From: Winogradskyella sp.
Lineage (GTDB): Bacteria; Bacteroidota; Bacteroidia; Flavobacteriales; Flavobacteriaceae
DNA: 41,651 nt
Reading direction: 5' to 3'
Assembly (NCBI RefSeq): GCF_025210595.1
Contig: NZ_JAOARH010000132.1
Coordinates: 1 to 41,651, forward strand
The notes under the pieces are model-generated. The model did no database searches. It was not told where the DNA came from and saw only the letters and a list, made by a program, of their open reading frames with translations. Shown piece by piece: positions 1 through 10,500 of the stretch (position 1 is the stretch's first letter; every line of letters starts with the position of its first letter). The translations under genes were made by a program, and so were the position numbers.

Positions 1-2823
1 AACTCCTGTCTGTACTCCTATAACTTCTGCCTCACTTAAACTTAAATCAAATTCCACTAAACCGTCTGTGTCATCATCACAAACCGATAATGCTGAAGGT
101 GAATTTGCCGTTGGATTACCTAATACTTCTAAATCTAAGGTGTTAACGTTATGACAATTCGTTGTTGTATTTTCTAAACGCACATATATAATCTGGTTGT
201 TAGGTGTAGTATTGATATATCCATCAAATATTTCAGCAGTATCAGTATCTGCACCAATAAAAGTTTCATGGAAAGACACATCAACTCCAGATTGACCATT
301 TAAAATTTCAGCAATCTTAGTAGTCATATTAAAAGCTACAAAACCATCTGTATCATCATCACAAACTTGTAATGGAGTAACAGCAACAATTGTTGGTAAC
401 GTATTTACAATTAAATCAAAAGATGTTGTACTATAACAATCTGGATTGGCAGGGTCTTGAACTCTAACAAATATCGTTTCTAAATTAGGTGTAACATTAG
501 TATAGTTTATCGGTAGATTACCCACATTATTATCTGCATCATCTTGACTGATATGAAAAGAAACATCAAAAATTGCAGGATCTTGCCCACCTAAAATATC
601 TGATTCCTGAGTACTTAAATCGAATGTTGCAAAACCATCATTACTAGTGTCATCACAAACAACCATATCCATTGGCTGGTTAGCTATTGCTCTTTGATGA
701 ACAATTAAATTAAACACTGCAGTAGGAGAAGCTATATAACAATTAGAATCTCCGGCACTCTCAACTCTAACAAATATTGGTTCTGGGTTATTAACATTGG
801 TGTATAAGTTAGGTAAAACACCAACTCCATCATCAGCATCATCAAAACTTAAATGATATGTAACATTAAAATCTGACTCTGGCTGAGCACCTAATATTCC
901 TAAAGTTTGCACGCTTAAATCAAATTCTTCAACACCATCATTAGATATATCATCACATAATTCTAAATCTAACACTGGGTTTATATCTGGTTGACCAGAA
1001 ACATTTAATGTAAACGGCAACACTTCATAACAATCAGAATCTAAATATTCAACTCTAATATAAATGGTTTCACCATCAGTTCCTGAATATGCGGCTAAAC
1101 CTGTTAAGGCATCAACATCATCATCCGCATCTATTTGTGAATCATGATATGTCACTACCAAATCTCCTACATTAGTCGCACTTGCTAAAACGACTGCAGT
1201 ATTACTTTCTAAATCGAAAATATAAGGCGGAGTACCTGTGTCACAAACAAATAAATTGTTTGGGGCTTCTGTTACAATTTCTGGTAAAACATCAATACAT
1301 ACTTGCTCGGTATATTCACATCCGAAATCGTCAGTTGCTCTATAAGTGTAACAATATTGCCCTGCATCTGGAGGTGTTACTGTAATAACATTACCAGCTG
1401 TATTAGTTATTGTTGGATCTGCATCCCATGCTTCAGAAGTAATTGCAGGTGTAAAAGATAATTCTGGTGGTTGTATTGCAGGATCAAAGTTTAAGAACCA
1501 TTCAAATATATAACCATTATCTATTGCTAAATTATCCACTATCCTAATACACCAATCACCGTTTAATGGACTACCTACAAGACCATTAAAATCTTCAAAA
1601 GGCAGATACGTTCCTGGAACCCAAGAATTGCCTGGTGGATTGGTTCCATTGGTTTCTGTAGGTGCATTGGCCAATAGCACTGATGCACTCATTGAAAAAC
1701 AATATTGCTCACCTTGCCCTGGTGTATTTGTACCATCATCATTAGCACCTCCAAAATAAGTTCCACCACCTGCTTGGTCAAATAATCTAATCTCCTGTCC
1801 GTTTGGACTTTGAATAAAAATATCTAAATCACCAGAAAAAGAATGCTCCATATTAACACAAACCTCAATTAACTGGTTAGGATCTGTTAATGTTTGAGCG
1901 GAATCAAAACAATCTACAGTAATACAAGTTTCGTATTGTGCTCCTGACCCATCTGGTAAGAATGTTGTACCACTAATTGGCGGCGTACAGTCATTGATAA
2001 ACTGCACAGGATTTACAATTCCTGTTATATCGGTACTTTCACCATAACAAATTGTATTTTCTGCTGCACTAGTTCCAGTAAAGTCTGCTTCAGTAGCTAC
2101 TTGAATTACTTGATTTATAAGGTTTGTATTAGGACAACCTTCAGGATCTATCGTTGTGTTGGCATCTCTAATACTAAGATTTACAATATAAACTCCTGGA
2201 TCTGCATAAGAAAAAACGGCTGTTTGCCCTGATACTGTGTTACCATCTCCTAAATCCCACTCATAAGTTGCTCCTGTACCATCAACTTCAAAATTCCCAC
2301 TTCCTGTAAGTGTAATTTCTTCATTAGGACAAACTCTTATGTAACCATCACCATTAGGTGCAGGAACAGCAGTATCAATTTGAGATGTAATAACTTGGCA
2401 TGGTGTGCGGCAAGAAATATTTGCTGCCCAACCACTACCATTAGCAGAATCATTAGAAACAAACTCAATAGTTAAACAACCACTCGTATTTGCTTCAGTT
2501 GCTTCTACTAAACCTGGCGAAGCTGCTCCAGAAAATTGACCAAATGCTTCTGCAGGATCATTAGTATCACTATTATAAATAGTCATAACATCAGCATTTA
2601 GCTGCGTACTGAACTCTGTAAAATTTAATTGTACTCTTTGACCTGGGTTTTCAGGACAAATAGTTAATATAAAGCTTTCATCATTCCCGTAATTCCCAAA
2701 CTCGCCACCAGAATCATAAAACACACCACCACATTGGCTTACTGTTGCTGTTTGCATATTTACATCTTGGGCAAGCAATACCGATGAAAATACTACTGTA
2801 ATTAAAGTTAATAGATACTTCAT
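1..2823 (-). CDS. Giant secreted CUB/PKD/P-domain repeat protein, C-terminus beyond the left edge
   Basis: An open frame of 941 codons starts with ATG at 2823 and is still open at base 1, so the C-terminus is missing. It begins with a signal peptide (MKYLLTLITVVFSSVLLAQ). A CUB-like domain with paired cysteines follows at about residues 28-135, then a PKD domain at about 155-240 (YEWDLGDG). A proprotein-convertase P-like domain lies at about 285-435 (LNGDWCIRIVDN). From about residue 525 there are at least five modules of 95-100 residues opening with VCDDDTDG-like motifs and containing TYH/SFH and IYVRVE segments. Such architecture is typical of flavobacterial surface proteins that end in a T9SS type B (gliding-associated) sorting domain; that domain would lie outside the window, so T9SS export is inferred. 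It starts 12 bases after the gene at 2836-3297 and is probably co-transcribed with it. Confidence 0.85.
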   Translation of the reverse strand, partial: MKYLLTLITVVFSSVLLAQDVNMQTATVSQCGGVFYDSGGEFGNYGNDESFILTICPENPGQRVQLNFTEFSTQLNADVMTIYNSDTNDPAEAFGQFSGAASPGLVEATEANTSGCLTIEFVSNDSANGSGWAANISCRTPCQVITSQIDTAVPAPNGDGYIRVCPNEEITLTGSGNFEVDGTGATYEWDLGDGNTVSGQTAVFSYADPGVYIVNLSIRDANTTIDPEGCPNTNLINQVIQVATEADFTGTSAAENTICYGESTDITGIVNPVQFINDCTPPISGTTFLPDGSGAQYETCITVDCFDSAQTLTDPNQLIEVCVNMEHSFSGDLDIFIQSPNGQEIRLFDQAGGGTYFGGANDDGTNTPGQGEQYCFSMSASVLLANAPTETNGTNPPGNSWVPGTYLPFEDFNGLVGSPLNGDWCIRIVDNLAIDNGYIFEWFLNFDPAIQPPELSFTPAITSEAWDADPTITNTAGNVITVTPPDAGQYCYTYRATDDFGCEYTEQVCIDVLPEIVTEAPNNLFVCDTGTPPYIFDLESNTAVVLASATNVGDLVVTYHDSQIDADDDVDALTGLAAYSGTDGETIYIRVEYLDSDCYEVLPFTLNVSGQPDINPVLDLELCDDISNDGVEEFDLSVQTLGILGAQPESDFNVTYHLSFDDADDGVGVLPNLYTNVNNPEPIFVRVESAGDSNCYIASPTAVFNLIVHQRAIANQPMDMVVCDDTSNDGFATFDLSTQESDILGGQDPAIFDVSFHISQDDADNNVGNLPINYTNVTPNLETIFVRVQDPANPDCYSTTSFDLIVNTLPTIVAVTPLQVCDDDTDGFVAFNMTTKIAEILNGQSGVDVSFHETFIGADTDTAEIFDGYINTTPNNQIIYVRLENTTTNCHNVNTLDLEVLGNPTANSPSALSVCDDDTDGLVEFDLSLSEAEVIGVQTGV

Positions 2824-2835
2824 TTTGTAAAATTT

Positions 2836-3297
2836 TTATTGATATTGTGATTTTATGATAATGTAATAATTAGTATTGTCTACTTGGTACATTGAAGAAC
2901 CTTTAGAGTGAAAAGCAAAATTATACTTAAGAGGATTGAAGTTTTTTGGATCAAAAGTTTCATCTCTCTCTAAATCTGAAACAAAACTATTTAAAAGCGG
3001 AATCTCAGATAATTTTTGACATTCTTTTTTGTCTTTTTCATTTGTAATGAGTTTAACAACAACTCTGTTTCTTAATATATCTTTTATGCTCTTCAAGCTA
3101 AAAGCATTACCATAAACATATTTTTCAGCATAATCACCATAAACTTCATCTATTTGAAGCCTTTCTTTTGCTGTTAGTGGTTGTTCTACATTGTCTTTAA
3201 ATTGAATAACTTTTAACGGAACTCGCTTATTCGGTTGCTGCGCAAATAAACAAACGGGTAAAAGTATTAAAATGAAAATTGTAAGGGTTTTTTTCAT
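2836..3297 (-). CDS. Small secreted protein of unknown function, upstream partner of the giant CUB/PKD protein
   Basis: This 153-residue protein has a clear signal peptide (MKKTLTIFILILLPVCLFAQ) with no lipobox, so it should be periplasmic or surface-exposed. The mature part is charged and rich in Lys, Asp and Asn (for example TAKERLQIDEVYGDYAEKY), with no transmembrane helix and no catalytic motif that I recognise. It is separated by only 12 bases from the giant secreted protein downstream, which suggests one operon and possibly a shared role such as assembly or anchoring; that role is inference. The 199-base gap to folE on the other strand must hold its promoter, but I see no good TAnnTTTG box for it there. 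Confidence 0.75.
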   Translation of the reverse strand: MKKTLTIFILILLPVCLFAQQPNKRVPLKVIQFKDNVEQPLTAKERLQIDEVYGDYAEKYVYGNAFSLKSIKDILRNRVVVKLITNEKDKKECQKLSEIPLLNSFVSDLERDETFDPKNFNPLKYNFAFHSKGSSMYQVDNTNYYIIIKSQYQ

Positions 3298-3448
3298 AGC
3301 TTAACCATAATTTTAAAGTTCGGAAAATTAAGAAAATTTTATAAAAACCATAGTTACTTCATCAATGTTATTTAGCATTTTAACGGTTTTAATAATATAA
3401 CAAGTACAATTGTAAATCTCCTACCACTATCATCCTATTTTTATTACG

Positions 3449-3456
3449 TATCTTTG
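3449..3456 (+). promoter_or_regulatory. Probable -7 box for folE
   Basis: TATCTTTG matches the Bacteroidota -7 consensus TAnnTTTG and is followed by GC-rich CGCC. It predicts a leader of about 35 bases before the folE ATG at 3497. No clear TTG sits 19-20 bases upstream, so the -33 element is weak or absent. Confidence 0.55.
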
Positions 3457-3496
3457 CGCCTTGCTTTATTAAAGATTGATTAATAATTATTTAACT

Positions 3497-4174
3497 ATGA
3501 AAATCGATAACGATTTTAATGATATTGATGCATTAGGTGATAATCACATAGGTTCATCTAGTGATACTCCCATGCGAGAAGATGCTTTTAACTTATCTAA
3601 AGATCAAAAAATTGACATCATAAAAGATGATGTAAAACATATTATGGAAACCCTAGGCTTAGACCTTAATGATGATAGCCTTAAAGGCACACCAAATCGT
3701 GTAGCCAAAATGTTTGTTAATGAAATTTTTGGCGGCTTAGATCCTGATAAAAAACCAAACGCATCTACTTTTGAAAACAAATACAAGTATGGTGAAATGC
3801 TTGTAGAAAAAAATATTACGGTCTATTCAACTTGCGAACATCATTTACTTCCTATTGTTGGTAGAGCTCATGTAGCTTATATTTCTAATGGCACAGTAGT
3901 TGGACTTTCTAAGATGAATCGTATTGTTGACTATTATGCAAAACGTCCTCAAGTACAAGAACGTTTAACAATTCAAATTGTAAGAGAATTACAAAATGTT
4001 TTAAACACCGACGATGTAGCTTGTGTTATCGACGCTAAACACCTTTGTGTAAATTCTCGTGGAATAAGAGATATTGAGAGTAGCACTGTAACTTCTGAGT
4101 TTGGTGGAAAATTTAAAGAAAAAGAAACACGAAGAGAATTCTTAGATTATATAAAGTTAGACACCCAATTTTAA
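3497..4174 (+). CDS. folE: GTP cyclohydrolase I (FolE)
   Basis: FolE converts GTP to 7,8-dihydroneopterin triphosphate, the first step towards tetrahydrofolate and also the entry to 7-deazaguanine (queuosine) synthesis. The zinc-site segment STCEHHLLPIVGRAHVAY and the second cysteine region KHLCVNSRGIRDIE are present, together with the substrate-site TVTSEFGG. From ATG 3497 it has 225 residues, normal for the family. An in-frame TTG at 3476 would add seven residues, but it falls inside the leader predicted from the -7 box at 3449, so the ATG is preferred. The first 30 residues are an acidic extension not needed for catalysis. cysS follows 58 bases later in the same direction. Confidence 0.95.
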   Translation: MKIDNDFNDIDALGDNHIGSSSDTPMREDAFNLSKDQKIDIIKDDVKHIMETLGLDLNDDSLKGTPNRVAKMFVNEIFGGLDPDKKPNASTFENKYKYGEMLVEKNITVYSTCEHHLLPIVGRAHVAYISNGTVVGLSKMNRIVDYYAKRPQVQERLTIQIVRELQNVLNTDDVACVIDAKHLCVNSRGIRDIESSTVTSEFGGKFKEKETRREFLDYIKLDTQF

Positions 4175-4232
4175 CTTTTTTAATCTTAGTTAGTTCTTTA
4201 GTTTTGTTTAAACATTTTTTGAAATTTACGAC

Positions 4233-5714
4233 ATGTCATTATACGATTCACAAACTATAAAAATATACAACTCTCTCTCTGGAGAAAAGGAAATTTTTAA
4301 TCCCATAAATGAAGGTTATATTGGTATGTATGTTTGTGGACCAACAGTATATAGCAATGTTCATTTAGGTAATGTAAGAACCTTTATGTCTTTTGACATG
4401 ATTTTTCGTTACCTAAAACACTTAGGTTATAAAGTACGCTATGTACGTAATATTACTGATGCTGGTCATTTAGAAAATGATGCAGATTTAGGCGAAGATA
4501 AAATCACCAAAAAAGCACGTGTTGAAGAAATAGAACCTATGGAAGTGGTACAACGTTACACTGTAGATTTTCATAATGTTCTAAATATTTTAAACTTTTT
4601 ACCTCCAAGTATAGAGCCTACTGCAACAGGTCATATTATTGAACAGATAGAACTCATTAAATCTATAATAGACAATGGTTTTGCTTATGTAATAAATGGT
4701 TCTGTTTACTTTGATGTACACAAGTACAACGAAACCAATGAGTATGGAGTTTTAAGTAAACGCAAACTCGAAGACTTAATACATAACACTCGAACACTCG
4801 ATGGGCAAAGCGACAAGAAAAACCCACAAGACTTTGCACTTTGGAAAAAAGCTGAACCTACACATATTATGCGCTGGCCATCTCCTTGGAGTGACGGTTT
4901 CCCAGGCTGGCATTTAGAGTGTACAGCAATGAGTACAAAGTACCTTGGCGACTATTTTGATATTCATGGTGGTGGTATGGATCTTAAATTTCCGCATCAC
5001 GAATGTGAAATTGCCCAAAATTGCGCCGCAAAAGGTAATGATCCTGTAAAATATTGGATGCATGCTAATATGCTAGAGCTAAATGGTGCACGTATGAGTA
5101 AATCCACAGGAAATTATATAAATCCTGCCGAGCTCTTTTCTGGAGACAATACCATTATGAGCAAAGGCTTTTCACCAGAAGTCATAAGATTTTTTATGAT
5201 GCAGGCCTCTTACCGAAGCATTTTAGATTTAACCAATAATGGGTTATTAGCTAGCGAAAAAGGATTCTTTAGATTAATGGATGCTATTAATATTATTGAT
5301 GATTTAAAAACAAGCAATTCATCTTCATTTAATGTTATAGAATGGAAACAGAAATGTTATGATGCCATGAATGATGATTTTAACACTCCTATTTTAATAG
5401 CCACACTTTTTGATGCTGCTAAATTTATCAACCAAGTTAAAGACGGAAGCGCTACTGTAACGAAAGAAGATTTAGAATTACTAAAACAAACATTACATAC
5501 TTTTTCTTTTGATGTTCTTGGATTGGTTAATGTTTCTAAAGAAAGCTCTGGATCAGATAAATTATCTGGTGCTGTTGAAATTTTAATCAACCTTAGAAAA
5601 GAAGCTCGTTTAAATAAAGATTTTGCATTATCAGATAAGATTAGAGACGAACTTGCTGAAGTAGGTATTAAACTCAATGATAGTAGAGAAGGTACTACAT
5701 ATACAACAAATTAA
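4233..5714 (+). CDS. cysS: Cysteinyl-tRNA synthetase
   Basis: CysS charges tRNA-Cys with cysteine in the cytosol. It is a class I synthetase of 493 residues, full length for the family. The zinc and HIGH region is [17 protein letters not shown], with HLGN as the HIGH variant. Further zinc ligands lie in WHLECTAMS and in [10 protein letters not shown], and the KMSKS loop reads ARMSKSTGN at about residue 288. The C-terminal anticodon-binding helical part ends with [20 protein letters not shown], as usual. It lies downstream of folE and is closed by a strong terminator at 5721, so transcription of yidD and lgt probably starts again after it. Confidence 0.97.
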   Translation: MSLYDSQTIKIYNSLSGEKEIFNPINEGYIGMYVCGPTVYSNVHLGNVRTFMSFDMIFRYLKHLGYKVRYVRNITDAGHLENDADLGEDKITKKARVEEIEPMEVVQRYTVDFHNVLNILNFLPPSIEPTATGHIIEQIELIKSIIDNGFAYVINGSVYFDVHKYNETNEYGVLSKRKLEDLIHNTRTLDGQSDKKNPQDFALWKKAEPTHIMRWPSPWSDGFPGWHLECTAMSTKYLGDYFDIHGGGMDLKFPHHECEIAQNCAAKGNDPVKYWMHANMLELNGARMSKSTGNYINPAELFSGDNTIMSKGFSPEVIRFFMMQASYRSILDLTNNGLLASEKGFFRLMDAINIIDDLKTSNSSSFNVIEWKQKCYDAMNDDFNTPILIATLFDAAKFINQVKDGSATVTKEDLELLKQTLHTFSFDVLGLVNVSKESSGSDKLSGAVEILINLRKEARLNKDFALSDKIRDELAEVGIKLNDSREGTTYTTN

Positions 5715-5720
5715 AATTCT

Positions 5721-5768
5721 ATTTAAATCCCTTTTAAATATATAAGTTAAAAAGGGATTTAAATTTTA
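5721..5768 (+). terminator. Intrinsic terminator of cysS
   Basis: A perfect 15-base stem (5721-5735 with 5750-5764) encloses a 14-base AT loop and is followed by TTTTATT. The stem contains TCCC/GGGA at its core. It begins seven bases after the cysS stop codon. Confidence 0.85.
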
Positions 5769-5822
5769 TTCCAAAATCATAAATAGTAATTTCTGATATC
5801 TTAAAAAAAGAAACAGCAACTA

Positions 5823-6056
5823 ATGAAAAAAGTTTTGATCGCTCCTTTTTTACTAATAATAAAAATCTATCAAACTTTTATTTCCCCTATTACACCTGCA
5901 ACTTGTAGATATCAACCAACATGCTCTCATTATGCTAAAGAAGCTTTAGAAGTGCATGGTTTTTTTAAAGGTGGACAATTAGCTTTGAAACGAATTTTTA
6001 GTTGTCATCCATTTGGCGGAAAGGGTTATGACCCTGTTCCTCCAAAAGAAGATTAA
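5823..6056 (+). CDS. yidD: Membrane protein insertion efficiency factor YidD
   Basis: YidD is a small membrane-associated protein that assists YidC-dependent insertion of inner-membrane proteins. The 77-residue product carries the family hallmarks: an N-terminal amphipathic helix ([17 protein letters not shown]), the motif [15 protein letters not shown] with its cysteines, and the C-terminal signature [17 protein letters not shown]. In many bacteria yidD sits by rnpA and yidC; here it lies between cysS and lgt. It has a purine-rich stretch (AAAAAAAGAAACAG) just before ATG 5823. The neighbourhood with lgt fits an envelope-biogenesis role. Confidence 0.95.
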   Translation: MKKVLIAPFLLIIKIYQTFISPITPATCRYQPTCSHYAKEALEVHGFFKGGQLALKRIFSCHPFGGKGYDPVPPKED

Positions 6057-6122
6057 TATTACGTTAATCCTATTTTATGTCTTATTCAAAATAGTATCTT
6101 TACCACGTAAAAGATTACACTT

Positions 6123-6947
6123 ATGCGTACATTAAAGATATTTTGGGATCCTATAAAATCTATAGACTTAGGTTTTTTTGAACTTCACTTCTACAGCGTT
6201 ATGTGGATTGTAGCTTTTGTATTAGGATTTCAGATTACCAAACGAATCTGGAAAAACGATAACCAGTCTAACGAATCTTTAGATTCTTTGTTTATATATT
6301 CTGTTTTAGGCATAATGATTGGTGCAAGATTAGGGCATGTTATCTTTTATCAACCAGAATTATTTAAAGAAGATTTTTTTAGCATCTTTTTACCATTTAG
6401 ATTCAAAGGCGGCTTTGAGTTTACAGGCTTTCAAGGCCTTGCCAGCCATGGTGCAGCTATTGGTATGATTTTATCCATGTATCTTTTTAATAAAAAAGTA
6501 TTAAAAAAATCTATACTTTGGATATTAGATCGGGTGGTAATTGCTACAGCACTTGGTGCTATTTTTGTGAGAATAGGCAATTTTATCAATTCTGAAATTG
6601 TTGGAAAATATACGAATAGTGATTTTGGTGTTGTTTTTAGACAATTAAGCGAAACCGAACCGAGACATCCTGCTCAGTTATACGAAGCATTCTGTTATAT
6701 TTTTGTCTTTATCACTTTATTTTACTTCTATTGGAAAACCAACAAATCTAAACAGGAAGGATTTTTATTTGGTCTATTTCTAGTATTTCTATGGACCATT
6801 AGGTTCTTTGTAGAGTTTATTAAAGAAGCTCAAAATACAGAACGTGCAGACTGGCTTCTTAATACAGGGCAATTGCTTAGCATTCCTTTTGTACTAATTG
6901 GACTTTACTTTATGTTTGTTTATAAAGCTAAAAAACCTATACAATAA
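6123..6947 (+). CDS. lgt: Prolipoprotein diacylglyceryl transferase (Lgt)
   Basis: Lgt transfers diacylglyceryl from phosphatidylglycerol to the lipobox cysteine of prolipoproteins at the inner membrane. The 274-residue protein has about seven transmembrane segments and the family signatures GARLGHVIFYQP, a GGFEF...LASHGAAIGM segment with the conserved His, RIGNFINSEIVGK, RHPAQLYEAF and a C-terminal RFFVEFIKEAQ. A possible -7 box TATCTTTA lies at 6095-6102, 20 bases before the ATG. The next gene, itself a lipoprotein, starts six bases after the stop codon, so the two are almost certainly co-transcribed. Confidence 0.96.
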   Translation: MRTLKIFWDPIKSIDLGFFELHFYSVMWIVAFVLGFQITKRIWKNDNQSNESLDSLFIYSVLGIMIGARLGHVIFYQPELFKEDFFSIFLPFRFKGGFEFTGFQGLASHGAAIGMILSMYLFNKKVLKKSILWILDRVVIATALGAIFVRIGNFINSEIVGKYTNSDFGVVFRQLSETEPRHPAQLYEAFCYIFVFITLFYFYWKTNKSKQEGFLFGLFLVFLWTIRFFVEFIKEAQNTERADWLLNTGQLLSIPFVLIGLYFMFVYKAKKPIQ

Positions 6948-6953
6948 TACTTT

Positions 6954-7445
6954 TTGAAGCTTTTATATAAATATTTATTAGTAGTTTTTTGCTTAGCGAT
7001 ATATTTAAGTTGCAAGAATGAGCAAAAAACAAAACCCACAAACAAAATTGTTGTTAGCTTTAAAAAAGAAGGCGCGTTACAACTCAAAAAAGCCGCATCA
7101 GATTCTATTATTACAACAATAGATATAGAAATTGCAGATAATGATTATGAAACTCAAACGGGTTTAATGTACAGAACAGAACTTGGCATTAATCAAGGCA
7201 TGTTGTTTGTTTTTCCTGATATGCAAATGCGTAGTTTTTATATGAAGAACACCAAAATTCCATTAGATATTATTTATATAGATGAAGACAAAAGCATTGT
7301 AAGCTTTCAAAAAAATGCCAAACCTTTTAACGAAACTTCATTACCATCGCAAGCGCCTGCAAAATATGTCTTAGAAATTAATGCTGGGCTTTCTGATGAA
7401 TGGCAATTACAAGTTGGTGATAAGATTAGCTTTATTAAAAATTAA
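6954..7445 (+). CDS. DUF192 family lipoprotein
   Basis: A 163-residue protein with a lipoprotein signal peptide ending in YLSC (Cys20), followed by a DUF192 domain at about residues 45-160. Family marks are TGLMYRTEL, GMLFVFPDMQMRSFYMKNTKIPLDIIY and the C-terminal YVLEINAG. DUF192 proteins are small beta-fold proteins, usually exported, without an established activity. The only start giving the intact signal peptide is TTG at 6954, six bases after the lgt stop; the next in-frame ATG lies far inside the domain. Translation is probably coupled to lgt. The protein is itself a predicted Lgt substrate. Confidence 0.88.
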   Translation: MKLLYKYLLVVFCLAIYLSCKNEQKTKPTNKIVVSFKKEGALQLKKAASDSIITTIDIEIADNDYETQTGLMYRTELGINQGMLFVFPDMQMRSFYMKNTKIPLDIIYIDEDKSIVSFQKNAKPFNETSLPSQAPAKYVLEINAGLSDEWQLQVGDKISFIKN

Positions 7446-7526
7446 GCGAACCAAATCAATATTTCTTTCTGCTTAAAAAATGATTTATACGATAGAATAC
7501 TTTTAACAGCTATCCCCTTTCAATAA

Positions 7527-7580
7527 AAAAAGCCTTTCTTTTCGGAAAGGCTTTTTAAATTCTGAAGCAGATTCAGAATT
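7527..7580. terminator. Tandem hairpins between the converging DUF192 and secDF genes
   Basis: The first hairpin has a perfect 12-base stem (7527-7538 with 7545-7556), a 6-base loop, and A-run/T-run edges, so it can terminate in both directions. A second perfect hairpin (7558-7566 with 7572-7580, loop GCAGA) follows at once and lies on the secDF side, 17 bases from its stop codon. Confidence 0.85.
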
Positions 7581-7597
7581 ACAATTATACAAAAGAC

Positions 7598-10500
7598 TTA
7601 TTCTTCGTCTTCATCTTCTTTTACTTTATCCTTTAAAGATTCTGCTGCATCTCCTTTTTTAGCTGTATCGTACATTAATGGTGTTGCAATAAACATAGAT
7701 GAATATGTACCTACTATTACACCTACAATTAATGCAAATAATAAACCTCTTAAAGATTCTGCACCAAAAATGAACATTGCTAATAACACTACTAAGGTAG
7801 TCACAGACGTATTTAATGTTCTACTTAACGTACTGTTTAGCGAAGCATTAATCGTCTTACCAAACTCCCAAGCGGTATGCTCATTTAAGAATTCTCTAAT
7901 TCTATCAAATACAACTACGGTATCATTAAGTGAGTAACCAATTACTGTTAAGATTGCCGCAATAAAGGCTTGGTCTATTTCCATACTAAATGGCATAAAC
8001 TTCCATGTTAATGAGAAGATACCTAATACCAATAATACATCATGGAAAACTGCAGCTACAGCACCAAGAGAGAATTGCCATTTCTTAAATCTAAATAAGA
8101 TATAAAGGAATACCACTACTAACGATCCTAATACTGCCCAGAACGATGATTTTTTAATATCATCTGCAATTGTTGGACTCACTTTACTTGATAACATTTT
8201 ACCAATTTTTGCTTCACCAGAACCACTATCAAACTCAGCATAAGTCATTCCAGAAGGCAAATAAGGCTTCAAAGCTTCAAAAAGTTTAGTTTGTACTTGC
8301 TCATCTGCTTCAACAGAGTTGTCATCTACCATAAATTTGGTAGAAATCTTTAATTGATTTGCAGCACCAATAGTTTTAACTTCTGCACTTCCAAAAACAG
8401 CTTGATCGTTTAATATACTTGTAATCTCTTCAGTACTTACTGGTTGCTCAAAACGCACTTGATATGTTCTACCACCAACAAAATCGATACCTTCATCTAA
8501 ACCTGTTGTAAAAAGTGATGCTAAACTCGCTAATATTAATCCTCCAGAAATGATATAAGCAATCTTACGCTTCTTTAAGAAATTGATATTTACATTCTTA
8601 AATAAACCTTTAGTCATTGCTGTAGAGAAATCTAAAGTCCCTCCTCTGTTTACCCACCAATCTATTAATAAACGTGTGATGAATATTGCAGTAAATAACG
8701 ATGTTAAAATACCTATGATTAATGTAGTTGCAAAACCTTTAATTGGTCCTGTACCAAATACAAATAAGATTAAAGCTGTTAAACCTGTAGTAATGTTAGC
8801 ATCTAAGATTGAAGATAAGGCATTAGCAAAACCATCTTTAATAGATTCTTTTTGCGATTTTCCTTTTGCTATTTCTTCTCTAATACGCTCAAATATAAGT
8901 ACGTTAGCATCAACCGAAATACCTATTGTTAATACAATACCTGCAATACCTGGTAAAGTTAATACAGCACCTAAACTTGCTAATACACCAAAGATTAATA
9001 AAATGTTTAGTAATAACGCTATATCTGCAGCTACACCAGCTTTTCCGTAATAGAATACCATCCAAAGTACTACAAACGTTAAAGCTATAAGGAAAGACAT
9101 CATACCACTATCAATAGCTTCTTGCCCTAATGATGGTCCTACCTCATCTGCTTGAATAATCTCAGCAGAAGCAGGTAATTTACCAGCTCTTAAAACGTTA
9201 GCTAAATCTACCGCTTCATTTAAAGTAAATGAACCCGAAATCTGAGATCTTCCACCAGCAATTGCTCCAGAAGTTACACTAGGCGCCGAATACACAACAT
9301 CATCTAACACAATAGCAATATGACCTTGTGTTTCATATGCTACTTTAGTCATTTCTTCCCAAATTTTAGAACCTTTAGCATTCATCTGCATGCTTACTGC
9401 TGGTCTACTAATTGGATCGTAATCTTGTCTTGCATCTGTAATAACTGCACCACTTAATTTAGGAGTGTTATCTCTATTATTTTTAATAGCGTATAATTCT
9501 ATAAACTCAGAATCCTGAACTTGATGTCCCCAAACAAACTTAGCATAACGCATTTCTGCTGGTAACGTGGCTCTGTTTTTTGAATCATTTAAAAACCCTA
9601 ATACTTTATCCTTATCCTTAGCTAAGAAAGTTGCTATTACTGGTCCGTTTCCAGGGCCTTGAATACCAAGTGGGTTAGCATTTGCTACGCTAGTAGAATC
9701 TGTTTCTATCTGACCTGTTAATTCATCAATAGTATTTGTAGTAGAATCTTGCTCTACTTCTGCTGCTTCTTCTGCTACCTCATCATTAGATTTTGCTTCT
9801 TTAGCAGCTTCTACTAAAGCTTGGTTAACCTGAAAAACATAAGGCATCATTTCTTGTGCTTTATAAGTTTCCCAGAATTGTAATTGTGCTGTTTTAGTAA
9901 TAATATCTACAACACGATTTTTATCTCTTGCTCCAGGTAATTCTATTAAAATACGACCAGAATTTCCTAAACGTTGAATGTTTGGTGATGATACACCAAA
10001 ACCATCAATACGATTACGCAATACTTCGAAAGCAGAAACGATAGACTCATCAATCTTCTTTGCTAATACTACTTTTACTTCGTCATCAGACATATCAAAT
10101 TTAATGTCGTCACTTAAATCTCTATTTGCAAAGATGTCTGGAGACGCTAATTTTGTATCTCCTTTAATAGCATCAAAAGCTCTAAAGAAAGACTCTAAAT
10201 AAGATTCTTGTGCGTCTTTTTGTAACTCTTCAGCATCAGCTAAAGCTTTATTAAAAATAGGATCTTTACTATTGTTAGCTAAACCTTTCAATATATCTTT
10301 TACAGAAATTTGAATAATAGCATTAATACCACCTTTAAGGTCTAAACCTAATTTCATGGCATTACCTTCTACCTCACTATAAGTGTATTGAGTCACACCT
10401 AATAAGTTATAAACCTCTATGGGCTCAAACTTATCATCTACTTGAATTTTTGAGGTCTTTAATGAATCTAAGTAGCGTACTTCTGCATTGGCTCTTAAAT

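Noticed and set aside
1-2823. Tandem repeats at the left end as a possible CRISPR or satellite
   Set aside because: The roughly 290-300 base periodicity is that of protein modules in one open frame, not of short direct repeats with spacers.
3476-3496. TTG start adding seven residues to FolE
   Set aside because: It falls in the short leader predicted from the TATCTTTG box; ATG 3497 is a stronger start.
8583-9050. 155-codon plus-strand frame inside secDF
   Set aside because: It is the complement of a clear coding region with conserved SecDF motifs, has no start signals, and the product looks like no known family.
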